Below are positions 10,606 through 18,965 of a stretch of DNA of 64,000 nt, in pieces. Numbering within the stretch: position 1 is the first letter of the stretch; every line of letters starts with the position of its first letter. Origin of the DNA: Pseudaquabacterium pictum (lineage in GTDB: Bacteria; Pseudomonadota; Gammaproteobacteria; Burkholderiales; Burkholderiaceae_C); assembly GCF_005403045.1 (NCBI RefSeq), contig NZ_BJCL01000008.1, forward strand, positions 62,001-126,000. The letters are read 5' to 3'. The notes under the pieces are model-generated. The model did not search any database. It worked only from the letters and a program-made list of their open reading frames with translations, and was not told where the DNA came from. The position numbers and the translations under genes were made by a program.

Positions 10606-10635
10606 TTTGCCCCACCAAATCCCACCGAACTCCAC
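10601..10635 (-). promoter_or_regulatory. MraZ operator: four GTGGN boxes with 10-bp period
   Basis: On the minus strand, GTGGA, GTGGG, GTGGG and GTGGC begin at 10635, 10625, 10615 and 10605, each separated by exactly 5 nt. MraZ is known to bind TGGGN repeats spaced by 5 nt upstream of mraZ. Here the array overlaps the ribosome site and the probable GTG start codon, so binding could block initiation of translation as well as transcription. Confidence 0.85.
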
Positions 10636-10880
10636 TTTAGCGCAGAAATCAGGGGATTCACAGACTCGTCACTGGAAAAATCAATCAAATCAACTACTTA
10701 CAGTCCAATGCTCAAGATGGCTGGATACAAAATCCGTTTCAAAATAGGGACTTGCGAGGGCTTGTGAAAGCGGTGGTTGAAATGGTGGAGGCGGCTTGGC
10801 AGGCACCGGCCGGGCGGCGGGTGTGCAGATTGTCACGGACGCCGGCCTCCAGTCCGGCGCGCAACGGCCGAGCCGGACGA
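10636..10880. other. Gene-free leader of the dcw cluster
   Basis: About 245 bp without a credible gene. The part next to mraZ (10640-10760) is far more AT-rich than anything else nearby and must carry the dcw promoter reading leftward. Several AT-rich stretches compete and no TTGACA/TATAAT pair stands out, so I do not assign hexamers. The part at 10760-10880 is GC-rich and shows nothing recognisable. Confidence 0.5.
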
Positions 10881-10881
10881 C

Positions 10882-10913
10882 AAAAAGCCCGCCGCGGCCA
10901 GGCCGGGGCGGGC
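10882..10913 (-). terminator. Rho-independent terminator after the carbonic anhydrase gene
   Basis: On the minus strand there is a GCCCGCC...GGCGGGC stem at 10887-10913. It has an additional inner CGGCC/GGCCG pairing and is followed immediately by five T residues (10886-10882). It lies 23 nt past the carbonic anhydrase stop. Confidence 0.8.
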
Positions 10914-10935
10914 GCGCCGCACTGGCGTTGCAGCG

Positions 10936-12063
10936 TCAGTTGCTCTGCTTGATCAGCCGGCCGGCGGCCTGCTGCACCGGCCGCGCGTTCATCGGGTAGA
11001 GCTTCGAGAACACGCCGATCTGGTCCTGCGCCACCGTCACCGGCTGCTGCAGCACCAGCCACAGCACGCCCTCGCTGCACGGCGGCGTGGTCAGCGAGCC
11101 CATGTAGGTGAAGTAGCGGCGGTCGGCCGGCAGCAGGTGGTTCATGTCGATGTCACCGCGCACGCTGACCTCGGTGCCCTTTTCCAGCGGCAGGTTGTTC
11201 CACACCGTCTGGATCAGCGGCTGGGCCTGGCCGCCGCGGTCCAGCAGCACCGCCACCACGGCCAGGCGGCCCTCGGGGCTCTTGTGCACCAGGTGGGCCA
11301 CCATGTCGAACTGGCGGCCGTTGATGCGCTCTTCCGACGGCCGGTGGAAGTGGAACTGCACCAGGTCGAAACGCTGGCCCTGCACCTCGATGGCATTGCC
11401 GCCGGCCACGTTGACCTGGATGGTGTGGCCGTTGTCGATGACGCCGAACGGCGACGGCCGGTAGTCGAACTGGATCGGCTCCAGGTCCACCTTCACGCCG
11501 CTGCGGATGTCGATCGGGCTCTGGCGGCTGCCCTTGGCGCAGGTGGCGAACTCGGGCTTGAGCTGGCCCCACTGCTCGGGGCCGCCTTCGCCGCCGTAGC
11601 TCCAGTGCGCGGCATGCGGGTTGGGCACCTGGCCGGCGGCGGCCTTGGCCGCACGCAGCCGCGCCACCTTGGCCGGCGTGCCGCCATGGGCATCGGCCTT
11701 GCCTTCGGCATGGGCGGCGGCGGTGCCGGGCGCCGGCTCGGCATTGGCCTTGGACACCACCCGCACCACATACGGCGTGGGTGCCTCGGGCGCCTTCACC
11801 GCGCCCAGCCGGGTGGCCAGCTTCTCGCGCAGGGCGTCCATCGGGTCGGCCGACGCGGTGGCGGCGGGCTTGCCGGGCTCGGCCGCCGCGGCCTTGGCGG
11901 GCGGCTTGGCGGCTGCGGGCCTGGCCGCAGCCGGCGCGGGCCCATGGCCATCCGAGGCCCAAGCCGGTGCCGACAGGCACAGCGCGGCGGCCAGGGCCAG
12001 CAGGCCGGTGGCCAGGGGGCGGGACGGAACAGGGCGGCGGACGGTGTGGGGCATGGCGGGCAC
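10936..12063 (-). CDS. Alpha-carbonic anhydrase, exported
   Basis: This zinc enzyme hydrates CO2 to bicarbonate, here in the periplasm. The 375 residues begin with a signal peptide (arginine-containing n-region, hydrophobic core about 18-33, cleavage near AWA-SDG). An Ala/Pro-rich low-complexity linker of about 110 residues follows. The alpha-CA domain (about 150-372) opens with HWSYGG and contains SPIDI. The zinc histidines are in FHFHRPSEE (two) and MVAHLVH (third). SLTTPPCSEGVLW matches the conserved substrate-pocket region. The long linker before the catalytic domain is unusual and may tether the enzyme at a distance from the membrane or hold it in a complex. Confidence 0.93.
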   Translation of the reverse strand: MPAMPHTVRRPVPSRPLATGLLALAAALCLSAPAWASDGHGPAPAAARPAAAKPPAKAAAAEPGKPAATASADPMDALREKLATRLGAVKAPEAPTPYVVRVVSKANAEPAPGTAAAHAEGKADAHGGTPAKVARLRAAKAAAGQVPNPHAAHWSYGGEGGPEQWGQLKPEFATCAKGSRQSPIDIRSGVKVDLEPIQFDYRPSPFGVIDNGHTIQVNVAGGNAIEVQGQRFDLVQFHFHRPSEERINGRQFDMVAHLVHKSPEGRLAVVAVLLDRGGQAQPLIQTVWNNLPLEKGTEVSVRGDIDMNHLLPADRRYFTYMGSLTTPPCSEGVLWLVLQQPVTVAQDQIGVFSKLYPMNARPVQQAAGRLIKQSN

Positions 12064-12140
12064 TCGCGACAGGTGTGGGGGTGGCGCACGAGCCCCACCC
12101 CATTCCCAGCGCTATCGGCCTGCCGGGCCGCTTCTTGAGA

Positions 12141-13346
12141 TCAGGCGGGCACGCGCTGGATGAACAACCAAGCCACCAGGCCCACCAGCATCAGCGCCAG
12201 CGAGGCCAGCGCCAGCCCCAGCGTGGAATGCATGACCAGCGGCGCCACCACGCCGGCCACCAGACCGTTGGCGGCGCTGCCCACGCAGGCCTGCAGGCTG
12301 CTGGCCATGCCGCGCCGCTCGGGCGCCAGGTCCAGCACCATCAGCGTGACCACCGGCACCATCAGCGCCCAGCCGAAGGCAAACACCGACACCGGGATCA
12401 GCGCCCAGGCGGGGTGCGGCGCCAGCGTGGCGTTCAGTGCCACATTGACCAGCGAGCAGGCCAGCATGATGGCAAAGCCCCAGCGGATCTGCCGCCGCGG
12501 TGGCCAGCGCCCGGCCAGGCGGCCGCTGACGGCGGCACCGGCCATGATGCCGCCGATGCTGAGCAGGAAGAACCAGAAGAACTGCGTGGGCGCCAGCTGC
12601 AGGTGGGTGCCCAGCCATTCCGGCGCCGACAGCACGTACAGGAACATGCCGTTGAACGGCACACCGCTGGCCAGCACCAGCAGGCCGAAGCGCGGATTGC
12701 GCACCAGCGCGCCGTAGGCCCGCAGCAGCGGCCCGGGCGCGAACGACTGGCGGGCCGAGACATGCAGCGTCTCGGGCAGCCAGCGTGCGGCCAGCACCAG
12801 CAGCAGCAGGCCCACGCCCACCAGCAGCCAGAAGATCGCATGCCAGTCGGCGGCCACGAACAGCAGGCCGCCCAGCACCGGCGCGATCGCCGGCGCCACG
12901 CCGAAGAAGATGGTCACCTGCGACATCACCCGCTGGGCGTCGGCCGGCGGGAACATGTCGCGGATGATGGCCCGCGAGACCACCACGCCGGCGCCGGCCG
13001 ACAGGCCCTGCAGTGCGCGGAAGGCCACCAGCTGGGCGATGCTCTGGCTCAGCGCGCAGCCCAGCGAGCCCAGCGTGAACACCGCCAGCCCCCACAGCAC
13101 CACCGGCCGGCGGCCGAAGCGGTCGGACAGCGCACCGTGGAACAGGTTCATCAGCGCAAAGCCGAACAGGTAGGCCGACAGTGTCTGCTGCATCTGCGCC
13201 GGCGTGGCCTGCAGCGAGCGCGCGATGCCGGAGAACGCCGGCAGGTAGGTGTCGATCGAGAACGGCCCCAGCGTGCCCAGGGCAGCCAGCAGCGCGGCCA
13301 GCACCCATTGCGGGTGCGGCCAGAGGGTCTTGGCGTCGGGATTCAA
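12141..13346 (-). CDS. Bcr/CflA-family MFS drug exporter
   Basis: This is a proton-driven inner-membrane exporter of about 401 residues with 12 predicted membrane segments. The first segment contains PFSIDTYLPAF, the Bcr/CflA signature in TM1. The loop motif DRFGRRPVV lies between TM2 and TM3, and RALQGLSAGAG resembles the drug/H+ antiporter motif. No ATG fits the N-terminus. I use the TTG at 13346 (LNPDAKTLWPHP), since the frame upstream enters the rnpB terminator. No strong ribosome site is visible, so the start is uncertain. The substrate cannot be read from sequence. Confidence 0.88.
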   Translation of the reverse strand: MNPDAKTLWPHPQWVLAALLAALGTLGPFSIDTYLPAFSGIARSLQATPAQMQQTLSAYLFGFALMNLFHGALSDRFGRRPVVLWGLAVFTLGSLGCALSQSIAQLVAFRALQGLSAGAGVVVSRAIIRDMFPPADAQRVMSQVTIFFGVAPAIAPVLGGLLFVAADWHAIFWLLVGVGLLLLVLAARWLPETLHVSARQSFAPGPLLRAYGALVRNPRFGLLVLASGVPFNGMFLYVLSAPEWLGTHLQLAPTQFFWFFLLSIGGIMAGAAVSGRLAGRWPPRRQIRWGFAIMLACSLVNVALNATLAPHPAWALIPVSVFAFGWALMVPVVTLMVLDLAPERRGMASSLQACVGSAANGLVAGVVAPLVMHSTLGLALASLALMLVGLVAWLFIQRVPA

Positions 13347-13360
13347 GCGTGGCTCACAGC

Positions 13361-13396
13361 AAAAAGGACAGCCGGCAGCCCGATGGGGCTGCCGGC
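13361..13396 (-). terminator. Rho-independent terminator of rnpB
   Basis: A perfect 11-bp stem (13371-13381 with 13386-13396, loop GATG on the plus strand) is followed on the minus strand by a run of five T residues (13365-13361). It sits just after the RNase P RNA and ends about 15 nt before the exporter's start codon. Confidence 0.85.
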
Positions 13397-13403
13397 CAGG
13401 ATT

Positions 13404-13738
13404 AGTGTGAAGCGAGCCGATAGGCCGGATTCTGTGCAGCGCCGGCGCCCCTTGCGGAGCGCCGACGCCGTGACCGCCATTCCTCTGGGCCGGGGGTCGC
13501 CCCACCGGCTCGGTGCCACCTACCCGCACACTCCCCGAGCCGGATCAACGTGTGCCTATTCGGTGTTGCTGCGCGTAGAGATTGCCCGTTTCACCCGAAC
13601 TGAATCGGCTCGTCTCTGTTGCTCTGATCCTCACCTCACGGTGGGCAGCCGTTAACTGCTACGCCGCTCTGTGCAGTCCGGACCTTCCTCCAGGGCCACC
13701 TTTCGGTGCTTGCCCCAGCGGCGGTCTGGCTTGCTTCA
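13404..13738 (-). ncRNA. rnpB: RNase P RNA (bacterial class A)
   Basis: This catalytic RNA of RNase P removes tRNA 5' leaders. Read on the minus strand, the 5' end GAAGCAAGCCAGACCGC and the 3' end GGCTCGCTTC form the closing P1 helix. The universal core elements are present: GGAGGAAGGTCCGG near the 5' end, ACAGAGACGAG and GGTGAAACGG in the middle, and the 3' core AGAATCCGGCCTATAGG. The length of about 335 nt fits type A. It lies upstream of the exporter on the same strand with a terminator between them, and is divergent from cysK with only about 55 nt between the RNA 5' end and the cysK ATG. Confidence 0.96.
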
Positions 13739-13744
13739 CCATGC

Positions 13745-13751
13745 GATTATC
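13745..13751. promoter_or_regulatory. Overlapping -10 elements for rnpB (minus) and possibly cysK (plus)
   Basis: GATAAT on the minus strand (13751-13746) lies about 8 nt before the RNase P RNA 5' end, the right distance for its -10 box. On the plus strand the same bases read GATTAT (13745-13750), a possible -10 for cysK. No good -35 hexamer was found for either, so only the -10 assignment for rnpB is reasonable. Confidence 0.4.
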
Positions 13752-13793
13752 GCGGCAGGCCCAACTGAAGCCTGCTGCAAGGAGATCAACAGC

Positions 13794-14711
13794 ATGAAAG
13801 CCGACAACATCCTGGCCACCATCGGCCACACCCCGCATGTGCGCATCAACCGCCTGTTCGGCGCTGGCGCCAACGTGTGGATCAAGAGCGAGCGCAGCAA
13901 CCCCGGCGGCTCGATCAAGGACCGCATCGCGCTGGCGATGGTCGAGGATGCCGAGCGCAGCGGCGCGCTGAAGCCCGGCGGCACCATCATCGAACCGACC
14001 AGCGGCAACACCGGCATCGGCCTGGCCATGGTGGCCGCGGTCAAGGGCTACAAGCTGGTGCTGGTCATGCCCGACAGCATGAGCGTGGAGCGCCGCCGCC
14101 TGATGCTGGCCTACGGCGCCAGCTTCGACCTGACGCCGCGCGAGAAGGGCATGAAGGGCTCGATCGCCCGGGCGCAAGAGCTGGTGGCCCAGACGCCCGG
14201 CGCCTGGATGCCGCAACAGTTCGAGAACCCGGCCAACATCGCGGTGCATGTGCGCACCACGGCCGAGGAGATCGCGGCCGACTTCCCCGAGGGCCTGGAC
14301 GCCATCATCACCGGCGTGGGCACGGGCGGCCACCTCACGGGCTGCGCCCAGGTGCTGAAGGCCAGGTGGCCCGGCCTGAAGGTGTTTGCGGTGGAGCCCA
14401 GCGCCAGCCCGGTGATCAGCGGCGGCGCGCCCAGCCCGCACCCGATCCAGGGCATCGGCGCCGGCTTCATCCCCACCAACCTGAAGACCGAACTGCTCGA
14501 CGGCGTGGTGCAGGTGGATGCCGAAGCGGCCCGCGAGATGGCCCGCCGCTCGGCCCGCGAAGAAGGCATGCTGGTGGGCATCAGCAGCGGCGCCACGCTG
14601 GCGGCCATTGCCCAGAAGCTGCCAGAACTGGGCGCCGGCGCCCGGGTGCTGGGCTTCAACTACGACACCGGCGAGCGCTACCTGTCGATCGAAGGCTTCC
14701 TGCCGGCCTGA
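13794..14711 (+). CDS. cysK: Cysteine synthase A (O-acetylserine sulfhydrylase)
   Basis: This PLP enzyme makes cysteine from O-acetylserine and sulfide in the cytoplasm. The 305-residue protein has the PLP lysine in NPGGSIKDR (near residue 40), the substrate loop [10 protein letters not shown] (near 68), the phosphate-binding GTGGHLTG (near 175) and SSGAT near the C-terminus. The start at MKADNIL is supported by AAGGAG 10 nt upstream; the open frame extends further upstream into rnpB but is not coding there. The sequence fits CysK better than CysM. Its 3' end overlaps the convergent DUF3025 gene by about 56 bp. Confidence 0.95.
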   Translation: MKADNILATIGHTPHVRINRLFGAGANVWIKSERSNPGGSIKDRIALAMVEDAERSGALKPGGTIIEPTSGNTGIGLAMVAAVKGYKLVLVMPDSMSVERRRLMLAYGASFDLTPREKGMKGSIARAQELVAQTPGAWMPQQFENPANIAVHVRTTAEEIAADFPEGLDAIITGVGTGGHLTGCAQVLKARWPGLKVFAVEPSASPVISGGAPSPHPIQGIGAGFIPTNLKTELLDGVVQVDAEAAREMARRSAREEGMLVGISSGATLAAIAQKLPELGAGARVLGFNYDTGERYLSIEGFLPA

Positions 14712-15414
14712 AGACCGCGACATCGGCGTAGAACACCGGGTCGGCATTCGCCGGCCACCAGCCCGGCACGCCCAGCACCGGCAGCGGGCTGAACGGCTTG
14801 GCCGCCCAGGCCGCCTCGTCCATCGCCAGCACCGCCTCGGCCGGCAGCACATGGGCCGTCAGCGGCTTGCGCGGCGCGGTGGCCAGCTGTTCCAGCAGGG
14901 CATGGCCAACGAGTGTCAGCCGTGCCTCGGCCCACAGCGGGCGGTGGGTGATGAAGAGTGCGTTCCAGTCGCGCTGGCGCAGCGCCTGCCACAGCGGCGG
15001 CGGCGCCTGCAGCAGTGCGCCGTTTTCATCGAACAGCGTCAGCGCATCCCGCAGCGGGCCGCGGCGGGGTTGCACGCCGTTGCGTGCCAGGGCGGCGGCC
15101 TGCAGCGCATTCAACCGCCGCTTGAGCGCGGGTTGCGACAGCCACACCAGGCCGTTGAAGAAGTCATGCGGGTTGTCGCGCGTGGGCACGCTGGCGCTGC
15201 GGTGGATGAAGGCCTCGTAGGCCTCGCCGTCCGGCAGCGCGGTCTGCGGCACGAACTGCAGCGGGCCGGCGTCCAGGCGCATGACCGCGCCGTCTGCCAG
15301 CCGTTGCGCATTCAGCGCGGCAGCCACCGGCGCGCCGGCCTGCCAGGCGGCCCAGGCCGCCGCCAGCGCCGGCTGCAGCGGCGCCAGCCAGGGGCCGGTC
15401 AGGTCGATCGGCAA
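14656..15414 (-). CDS. DUF3025 family protein
   Basis: This roughly 252-residue protein has unknown biochemical function. I recognise the DUF3025 family from [12 protein letters not shown] (near residue 80), [15 protein letters not shown] (near 115) and the C-terminal [13 protein letters not shown]. No signal peptide or membrane segment is evident. The start is probably the TTG at 15414, 3 nt past the pyrC stop (a CTG at 15420 is the other option), so it is translated from the pyrC message. The last 18 residues lie beyond the conserved region and run antisense into cysK. The pairing with pyrC is, to my knowledge, common in Burkholderiales. Confidence 0.82.
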   Translation of the reverse strand: MPIDLTGPWLAPLQPALAAAWAAWQAGAPVAAALNAQRLADGAVMRLDAGPLQFVPQTALPDGEAYEAFIHRSASVPTRDNPHDFFNGLVWLSQPALKRRLNALQAAALARNGVQPRRGPLRDALTLFDENGALLQAPPPLWQALRQRDWNALFITHRPLWAEARLTLVGHALLEQLATAPRKPLTAHVLPAEAVLAMDEAAWAAKPFSPLPVLGVPGWWPANADPVFYADVAVFRPAGSLRSTGSARRCRS

Positions 15415-15416
15415 GC

Positions 15417-16451
15417 TCAGGCGGTCTGCCGCCAGGCCAGGGTTTCGCCGCCGCGCAGGGGCTTGAGCTGCGCATCGCCGAAGGGCACAGCCTCGGGCAA
15501 CTGGAGGGGCTCGCGGCGCAGCGTCACCGTACCGGTGTTGCGCGGCAAGCCGTAGAAATCCGGCCCGTGGTGGCTGGCAAAGCCCTCCAGCTTGTCGAGT
15601 GCGCCCACTGCGTCGAAGGCCTCGGCATACAGCTCCAGCGCGCTCAGCGCGGTGAAGCAGCCGGCACCGCAGACGCTGGCCTCCTTCATCTGGCTGGCAT
15701 GCGGCGCGCTGTCGGTGCCCAGGAAGAACCGGCTGCTGCCGGAGGTGGCCGCCGCCACCAGCGCGCGGCGGTGCACCTCGCGCTTGAGCACCGGCAGGCA
15801 GTAGTAGTGCGGCCGCAGGCCCCCCATGAAGATGGCATTGCGGTTGTAGAGCAGGTGGTGGGCGGTGATGGTGGCTGCGGTGTGCGGGCCAGCCTCGGCC
15901 ACATACTGCGCCGCCTCCTGGGTGGTGATGTGCTCGAACACCACCTTCAGTTCCGGAAAGTCGGCGCGCAGCGGCCGCATCACCCGGTCGATGAACACCG
16001 CCTCGCGGTCGAACAGGTCGATCTCGCCGTCGGTCACCTCGCCGTGCACCAGCAGCTTCAGGCCGGCCTTCTGCATCGCTTCCAGCACCTTGTACGTCTT
16101 GCGGATGTCGGTGACGCCGGCATCGCTGTTGGTGGTGGCGCCGGCCGGGTAGAGCTTGAGCGCCACCACGCCGGCGTCGGCCGCGCGTGCGATCTCGTCG
16201 ACCGCCAGGTTGTCGGTCAGGTACAGCGTCATCAGCGGCGTGAAGTCGACGCCGGCCGGCACCGCAGCGCGGATGCGGTCGCGGTAGGCCGCCGCGGCGG
16301 CTGCGGTGGTCACCGGCGGGCGCAGGTTGGGCATGATGATGGCGCGGGCGAACTGCCGCGCCGTGGCCGGCACCACGGCCGCCATGGCGGCGCCGTCGCG
16401 CACATGCAGGTGCCAGTCGTCGGGCCGGGTGAAGGTGAGGATGTCGGTCAT
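15417..16451 (-). CDS. pyrC: Dihydroorotase, class II
   Basis: PyrC cyclises carbamoyl-aspartate to dihydroorotate in pyrimidine biosynthesis. The 344-residue protein has the metal ligands HLH in [10 protein letters not shown] (residues about 12-21) and the carboxylated bridging lysine in ALKLYPAG (near 100). It also has the metal histidines in VHGEVTD and FEHITT, and the catalytic Asp in GTDSAPH near 250. The start [10 protein letters not shown] matches E. coli-type PyrC. The frame is open 19 codons further upstream, but those residues are not conserved. It is the first gene of a two-gene unit with the DUF3025 gene. Confidence 0.97.
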   Translation of the reverse strand: MTDILTFTRPDDWHLHVRDGAAMAAVVPATARQFARAIIMPNLRPPVTTAAAAAAYRDRIRAAVPAGVDFTPLMTLYLTDNLAVDEIARAADAGVVALKLYPAGATTNSDAGVTDIRKTYKVLEAMQKAGLKLLVHGEVTDGEIDLFDREAVFIDRVMRPLRADFPELKVVFEHITTQEAAQYVAEAGPHTAATITAHHLLYNRNAIFMGGLRPHYYCLPVLKREVHRRALVAAATSGSSRFFLGTDSAPHASQMKEASVCGAGCFTALSALELYAEAFDAVGALDKLEGFASHHGPDFYGLPRNTGTVTLRREPLQLPEAVPFGDAQLKPLRGGETLAWRQTA

Positions 16452-16633
16452 GGCCGGATTCTGGCACCCGGTCCGCCGCGCCAGCGGCGTCCCATGCGCG
16501 CCGCGCATGACCCCATGCTACGTAGAAGCGCGAGGGTGAGCACGGTTCTTGCCTCGCTACACTGCGCCACGCTCAAAGGCAGGCCCCCGAGGCCTGGCAT
16601 CCACGAGCGAGGAACCCACCAGGAGCCATCTTC

Positions 16634-17674
16634 ATGACGAAACTGACCGCCAAGACCCTTTTCGCAACCGTTTGCACCACCGCGGTGCTCGGCTTGGCCG
16701 CCCTGCCCGCCCAGGCGGGCAAGACTGTCGACGCGATCAAGGCCCGCGGCCAACTGATCTGCGGCGTCAACACCGGCCTGGCCGGCTTCTCCGCAGCCGA
16801 CAGCCAGGGCAACTGGTCCGGCCTCGATGTCGACGTTTGCAAGGCCATCGCCGCCGCCATGCTGGGCGACCCGAACAAGGTCAAGTACGTGCCGCTGAAT
16901 GCCCAGCAGCGCTTCACCGCCCTGCAGTCCGGCGAGATCGACATCCTCAGCCGCAACACCACCTGGACGCTGACCCGCGACGCCTCGCTGGGCATGCACT
17001 TCACCGGCACCACCTACTATGACGGCCAGGGCTTCATGGTGCCGGCCAAGGGCAAGATCAAGAGCGCCAAGCAGCTCAAGGGCGCCACGGTCTGCGTGCA
17101 ATCGGGCACCACCACCGAGAAGAACCTGACCGACTTCTCCCGTGCCAACAACCTGGGCATCAAGCCGGTGGTGTTCGAGAAGCAGGAAGCCTCGACCAGC
17201 GCCTATTTCAGCGGCCGCTGCCAGGCCTTCACCACCGACGCCTCGGGCCTGGCCTCGATCCGCAACAAGGAAGCCAAGAACCCGGCCGAGCACCTGATCC
17301 TGCCCGAGCTGATCTCCAAGGAGCCGCTGGGCCCCAGCGTGCGCCGCGGTGACGACGAGTTCTTCGCCATCGCCAAGTGGGTCGTGTATGCACTGATCGA
17401 GGCCGAGGAGTACGGCATCACCCAGGCCAAGGTGGACGAACTGGCCAAGAGCAGCACCGACCCGGTGGTCGGCCGCATCCTGGGCACCACCGAGGACACC
17501 GGCAAGCTGCTGGGCCTGGACAAGAGCTGGGCCGCCAACGCCATCAAGGCGGTGGGCAACTACGGCGAGATCTTCGAGCGCAATGTCGGCCCGAAGAGCG
17601 CGCTGGGCATGCCCCGCGGCAACAACAACCTCTGGAACAAGGGCGGCTTCATGTACGCCCCGCCGGTGCGGTAA
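16634..17674 (+). CDS. aapJ: General L-amino acid ABC transporter, periplasmic binding protein
   Basis: This 346-residue binding protein delivers amino acids to the AapQMP permease. It has a Sec signal peptide (hydrophobic core about 10-25, cleavage near AQA-GKT) and a type-3 periplasmic binding fold. Family stretches include RGQLICGVNTGLAGFS, GLDVDVCKAIAAA, RNTTWTLTRD and the C-terminal LWNKGGFMY, all characteristic of AapJ/BztA proteins. It is the first gene of the operon. A 108-bp gap with a strong stem-loop separates it from aapQ, a layout that usually gives the binding protein higher expression than the membrane parts. Confidence 0.95.
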   Translation: MTKLTAKTLFATVCTTAVLGLAALPAQAGKTVDAIKARGQLICGVNTGLAGFSAADSQGNWSGLDVDVCKAIAAAMLGDPNKVKYVPLNAQQRFTALQSGEIDILSRNTTWTLTRDASLGMHFTGTTYYDGQGFMVPAKGKIKSAKQLKGATVCVQSGTTTEKNLTDFSRANNLGIKPVVFEKQEASTSAYFSGRCQAFTTDASGLASIRNKEAKNPAEHLILPELISKEPLGPSVRRGDDEFFAIAKWVVYALIEAEEYGITQAKVDELAKSSTDPVVGRILGTTEDTGKLLGLDKSWAANAIKAVGNYGEIFERNVGPKSALGMPRGNNNLWNKGGFMYAPPVR

Positions 17675-17685
17675 CACCCCCGGCT

Positions 17686-17714
17686 GCCGGCGCGCCGACT
17701 CCGCGCGCGCCGGC
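17686..17714 (+). other. Intercistronic stem-loop between aapJ and aapQ
   Basis: GCCGGCGCG (17686-17694) pairs perfectly with CGCGCCGGC (17706-17714) over an 11-nt loop, 12 nt after the aapJ stop. There is no following T-run, so it is more likely an mRNA 3'-end stabiliser or partial attenuator than a full terminator. Confidence 0.6.
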
Positions 17715-17782
17715 TCCCCCCTCCCCGCAAGACCCCCCGATTCCTCGGCAGCCGATGTCCCCAGGCTGAAGGAGCTTTGTCC

Positions 17783-18964
17783 ATGACGGCCCGTGCCGCC
17801 CCTCCCAAGACACGCGACTGGTCGCTGCGCAGCCGCGCCGTGCGCGCCATCCTCTACCAGGTGCTGGCCCTGGGCCTGATCGCCCTGGGCGTGTGGTTCC
17901 TGGCGCACAACACGCTGGAAAACATGCGTGTGCGCGGCATCCAGAGCGGCTTCGACTTCCTCACCGGCCCAGCCGGTTTCGACATCGGCGAGCTGCTGAT
18001 CCCCTACGAGTCGGTCGACCCGTACTGGAAAGCCTTCCTGGTGGGCGTGCTCAACACGCTGCGGGTGGCCATCGTCGGCATCGTGCTCACCACGTTGCTG
18101 GGCACGCTGATCGGCGTGGGCCGCTTCTCCAACAACGCCATCGTCCGTGGCCTGTGCTACGGCTACGTGGAGCTGTTCCGCAACGTGCCGGTGCTGCTGC
18201 AACTGCTGGTCTGGTACCTGGTGCTGACCGAAATGCTGCCGAACCCGGACGAGCCGATGAACCTGGGCGGGCTGGTGTTCCTCAGCAAGGGCGGGCTGTC
18301 CTATCCGGTGCCGGTGTGGGGCACCGGCCAGGCGTTGGCCGCGCTGGGCCTGGTGGCCGGCGCCGTGCTGTCGTGGCTGTGGGCGCGCAAGGCGCGCACG
18401 CTGTTCGAGGCCACCGGCCAGGTGCGGCCGGTGCTGCTGCCCAGCATCGGCCTGCTGATCGGCGGCACGCTGGTGGGCTGGCTGGCGGGTGGCGCGCCGA
18501 TGGAGTGGAACCTGCCCAAGGCCGGCGATGTGGCGGTCGAGGGCGGCAGCTCGCTGACGCCGGAGTTCATCTCTGTGCTGCTCGGCCTGACCTTCTACAC
18601 CGCTGCCTTCGTCGCCGAAGTGGTGCGTGCCGGCATCGCTTCGGTGCCCCGCGGACAGAGCGAGGCCTCGGGCGCCCTGGGCCTGGGCAAGGGCCAGCAG
18701 ATGCGTCTGGTGGTGCTGCCGCAGGCCCTGCGGGTGATCATCCCGCCGATGACCAACCAGTACCTGAACCTGACCAAGAACTCGTCGCTGGCGGTGGCCA
18801 TCGGCTACCCCGACGTGGTCTCGATCAGCAACACCGCCATCAACCAGACCGGCCGCGCGGTGGAATGCATCGCGCTGATCATGCTGGTCTACCTGACCAC
18901 CTCGCTGACCACCTCGGGCATCATGAATTGGTACAACACCCGCTCGGCGATCAAGGAGCGATGA
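17783..18964 (+). CDS. aapQ: General L-amino acid ABC transporter, permease subunit Q
   Basis: This inner-membrane permease of about 393 residues belongs to the HisMQ/polar amino-acid class. It has the usual three extra N-terminal segments of the Aap/Bzt type. The core membrane domain ends in the EAA loop SEASGALGLGKGQQMRLVVLPQALR, which contacts the ATPase. The ATG at 17783 has GAAGGAG 8 nt upstream; a TTG two codons earlier is ignored. The gene is followed by aapM after 1 nt. With aapM it should form the heterodimeric channel. Confidence 0.95.
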   Translation: MTARAAPPKTRDWSLRSRAVRAILYQVLALGLIALGVWFLAHNTLENMRVRGIQSGFDFLTGPAGFDIGELLIPYESVDPYWKAFLVGVLNTLRVAIVGIVLTTLLGTLIGVGRFSNNAIVRGLCYGYVELFRNVPVLLQLLVWYLVLTEMLPNPDEPMNLGGLVFLSKGGLSYPVPVWGTGQALAALGLVAGAVLSWLWARKARTLFEATGQVRPVLLPSIGLLIGGTLVGWLAGGAPMEWNLPKAGDVAVEGGSSLTPEFISVLLGLTFYTAAFVAEVVRAGIASVPRGQSEASGALGLGKGQQMRLVVLPQALRVIIPPMTNQYLNLTKNSSLAVAIGYPDVVSISNTAINQTGRAVECIALIMLVYLTTSLTTSGIMNWYNTRSAIKER

Positions 18965-18965
18965 G

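Noticed and set aside
9215-10618. A 467-codon frame joining mraZ DNA to RsmH as a possible fusion protein.
   Set aside because: The N-terminal part is mraZ read out of frame. RsmH has its own ATG at 10165 in the usual TGATG overlap.
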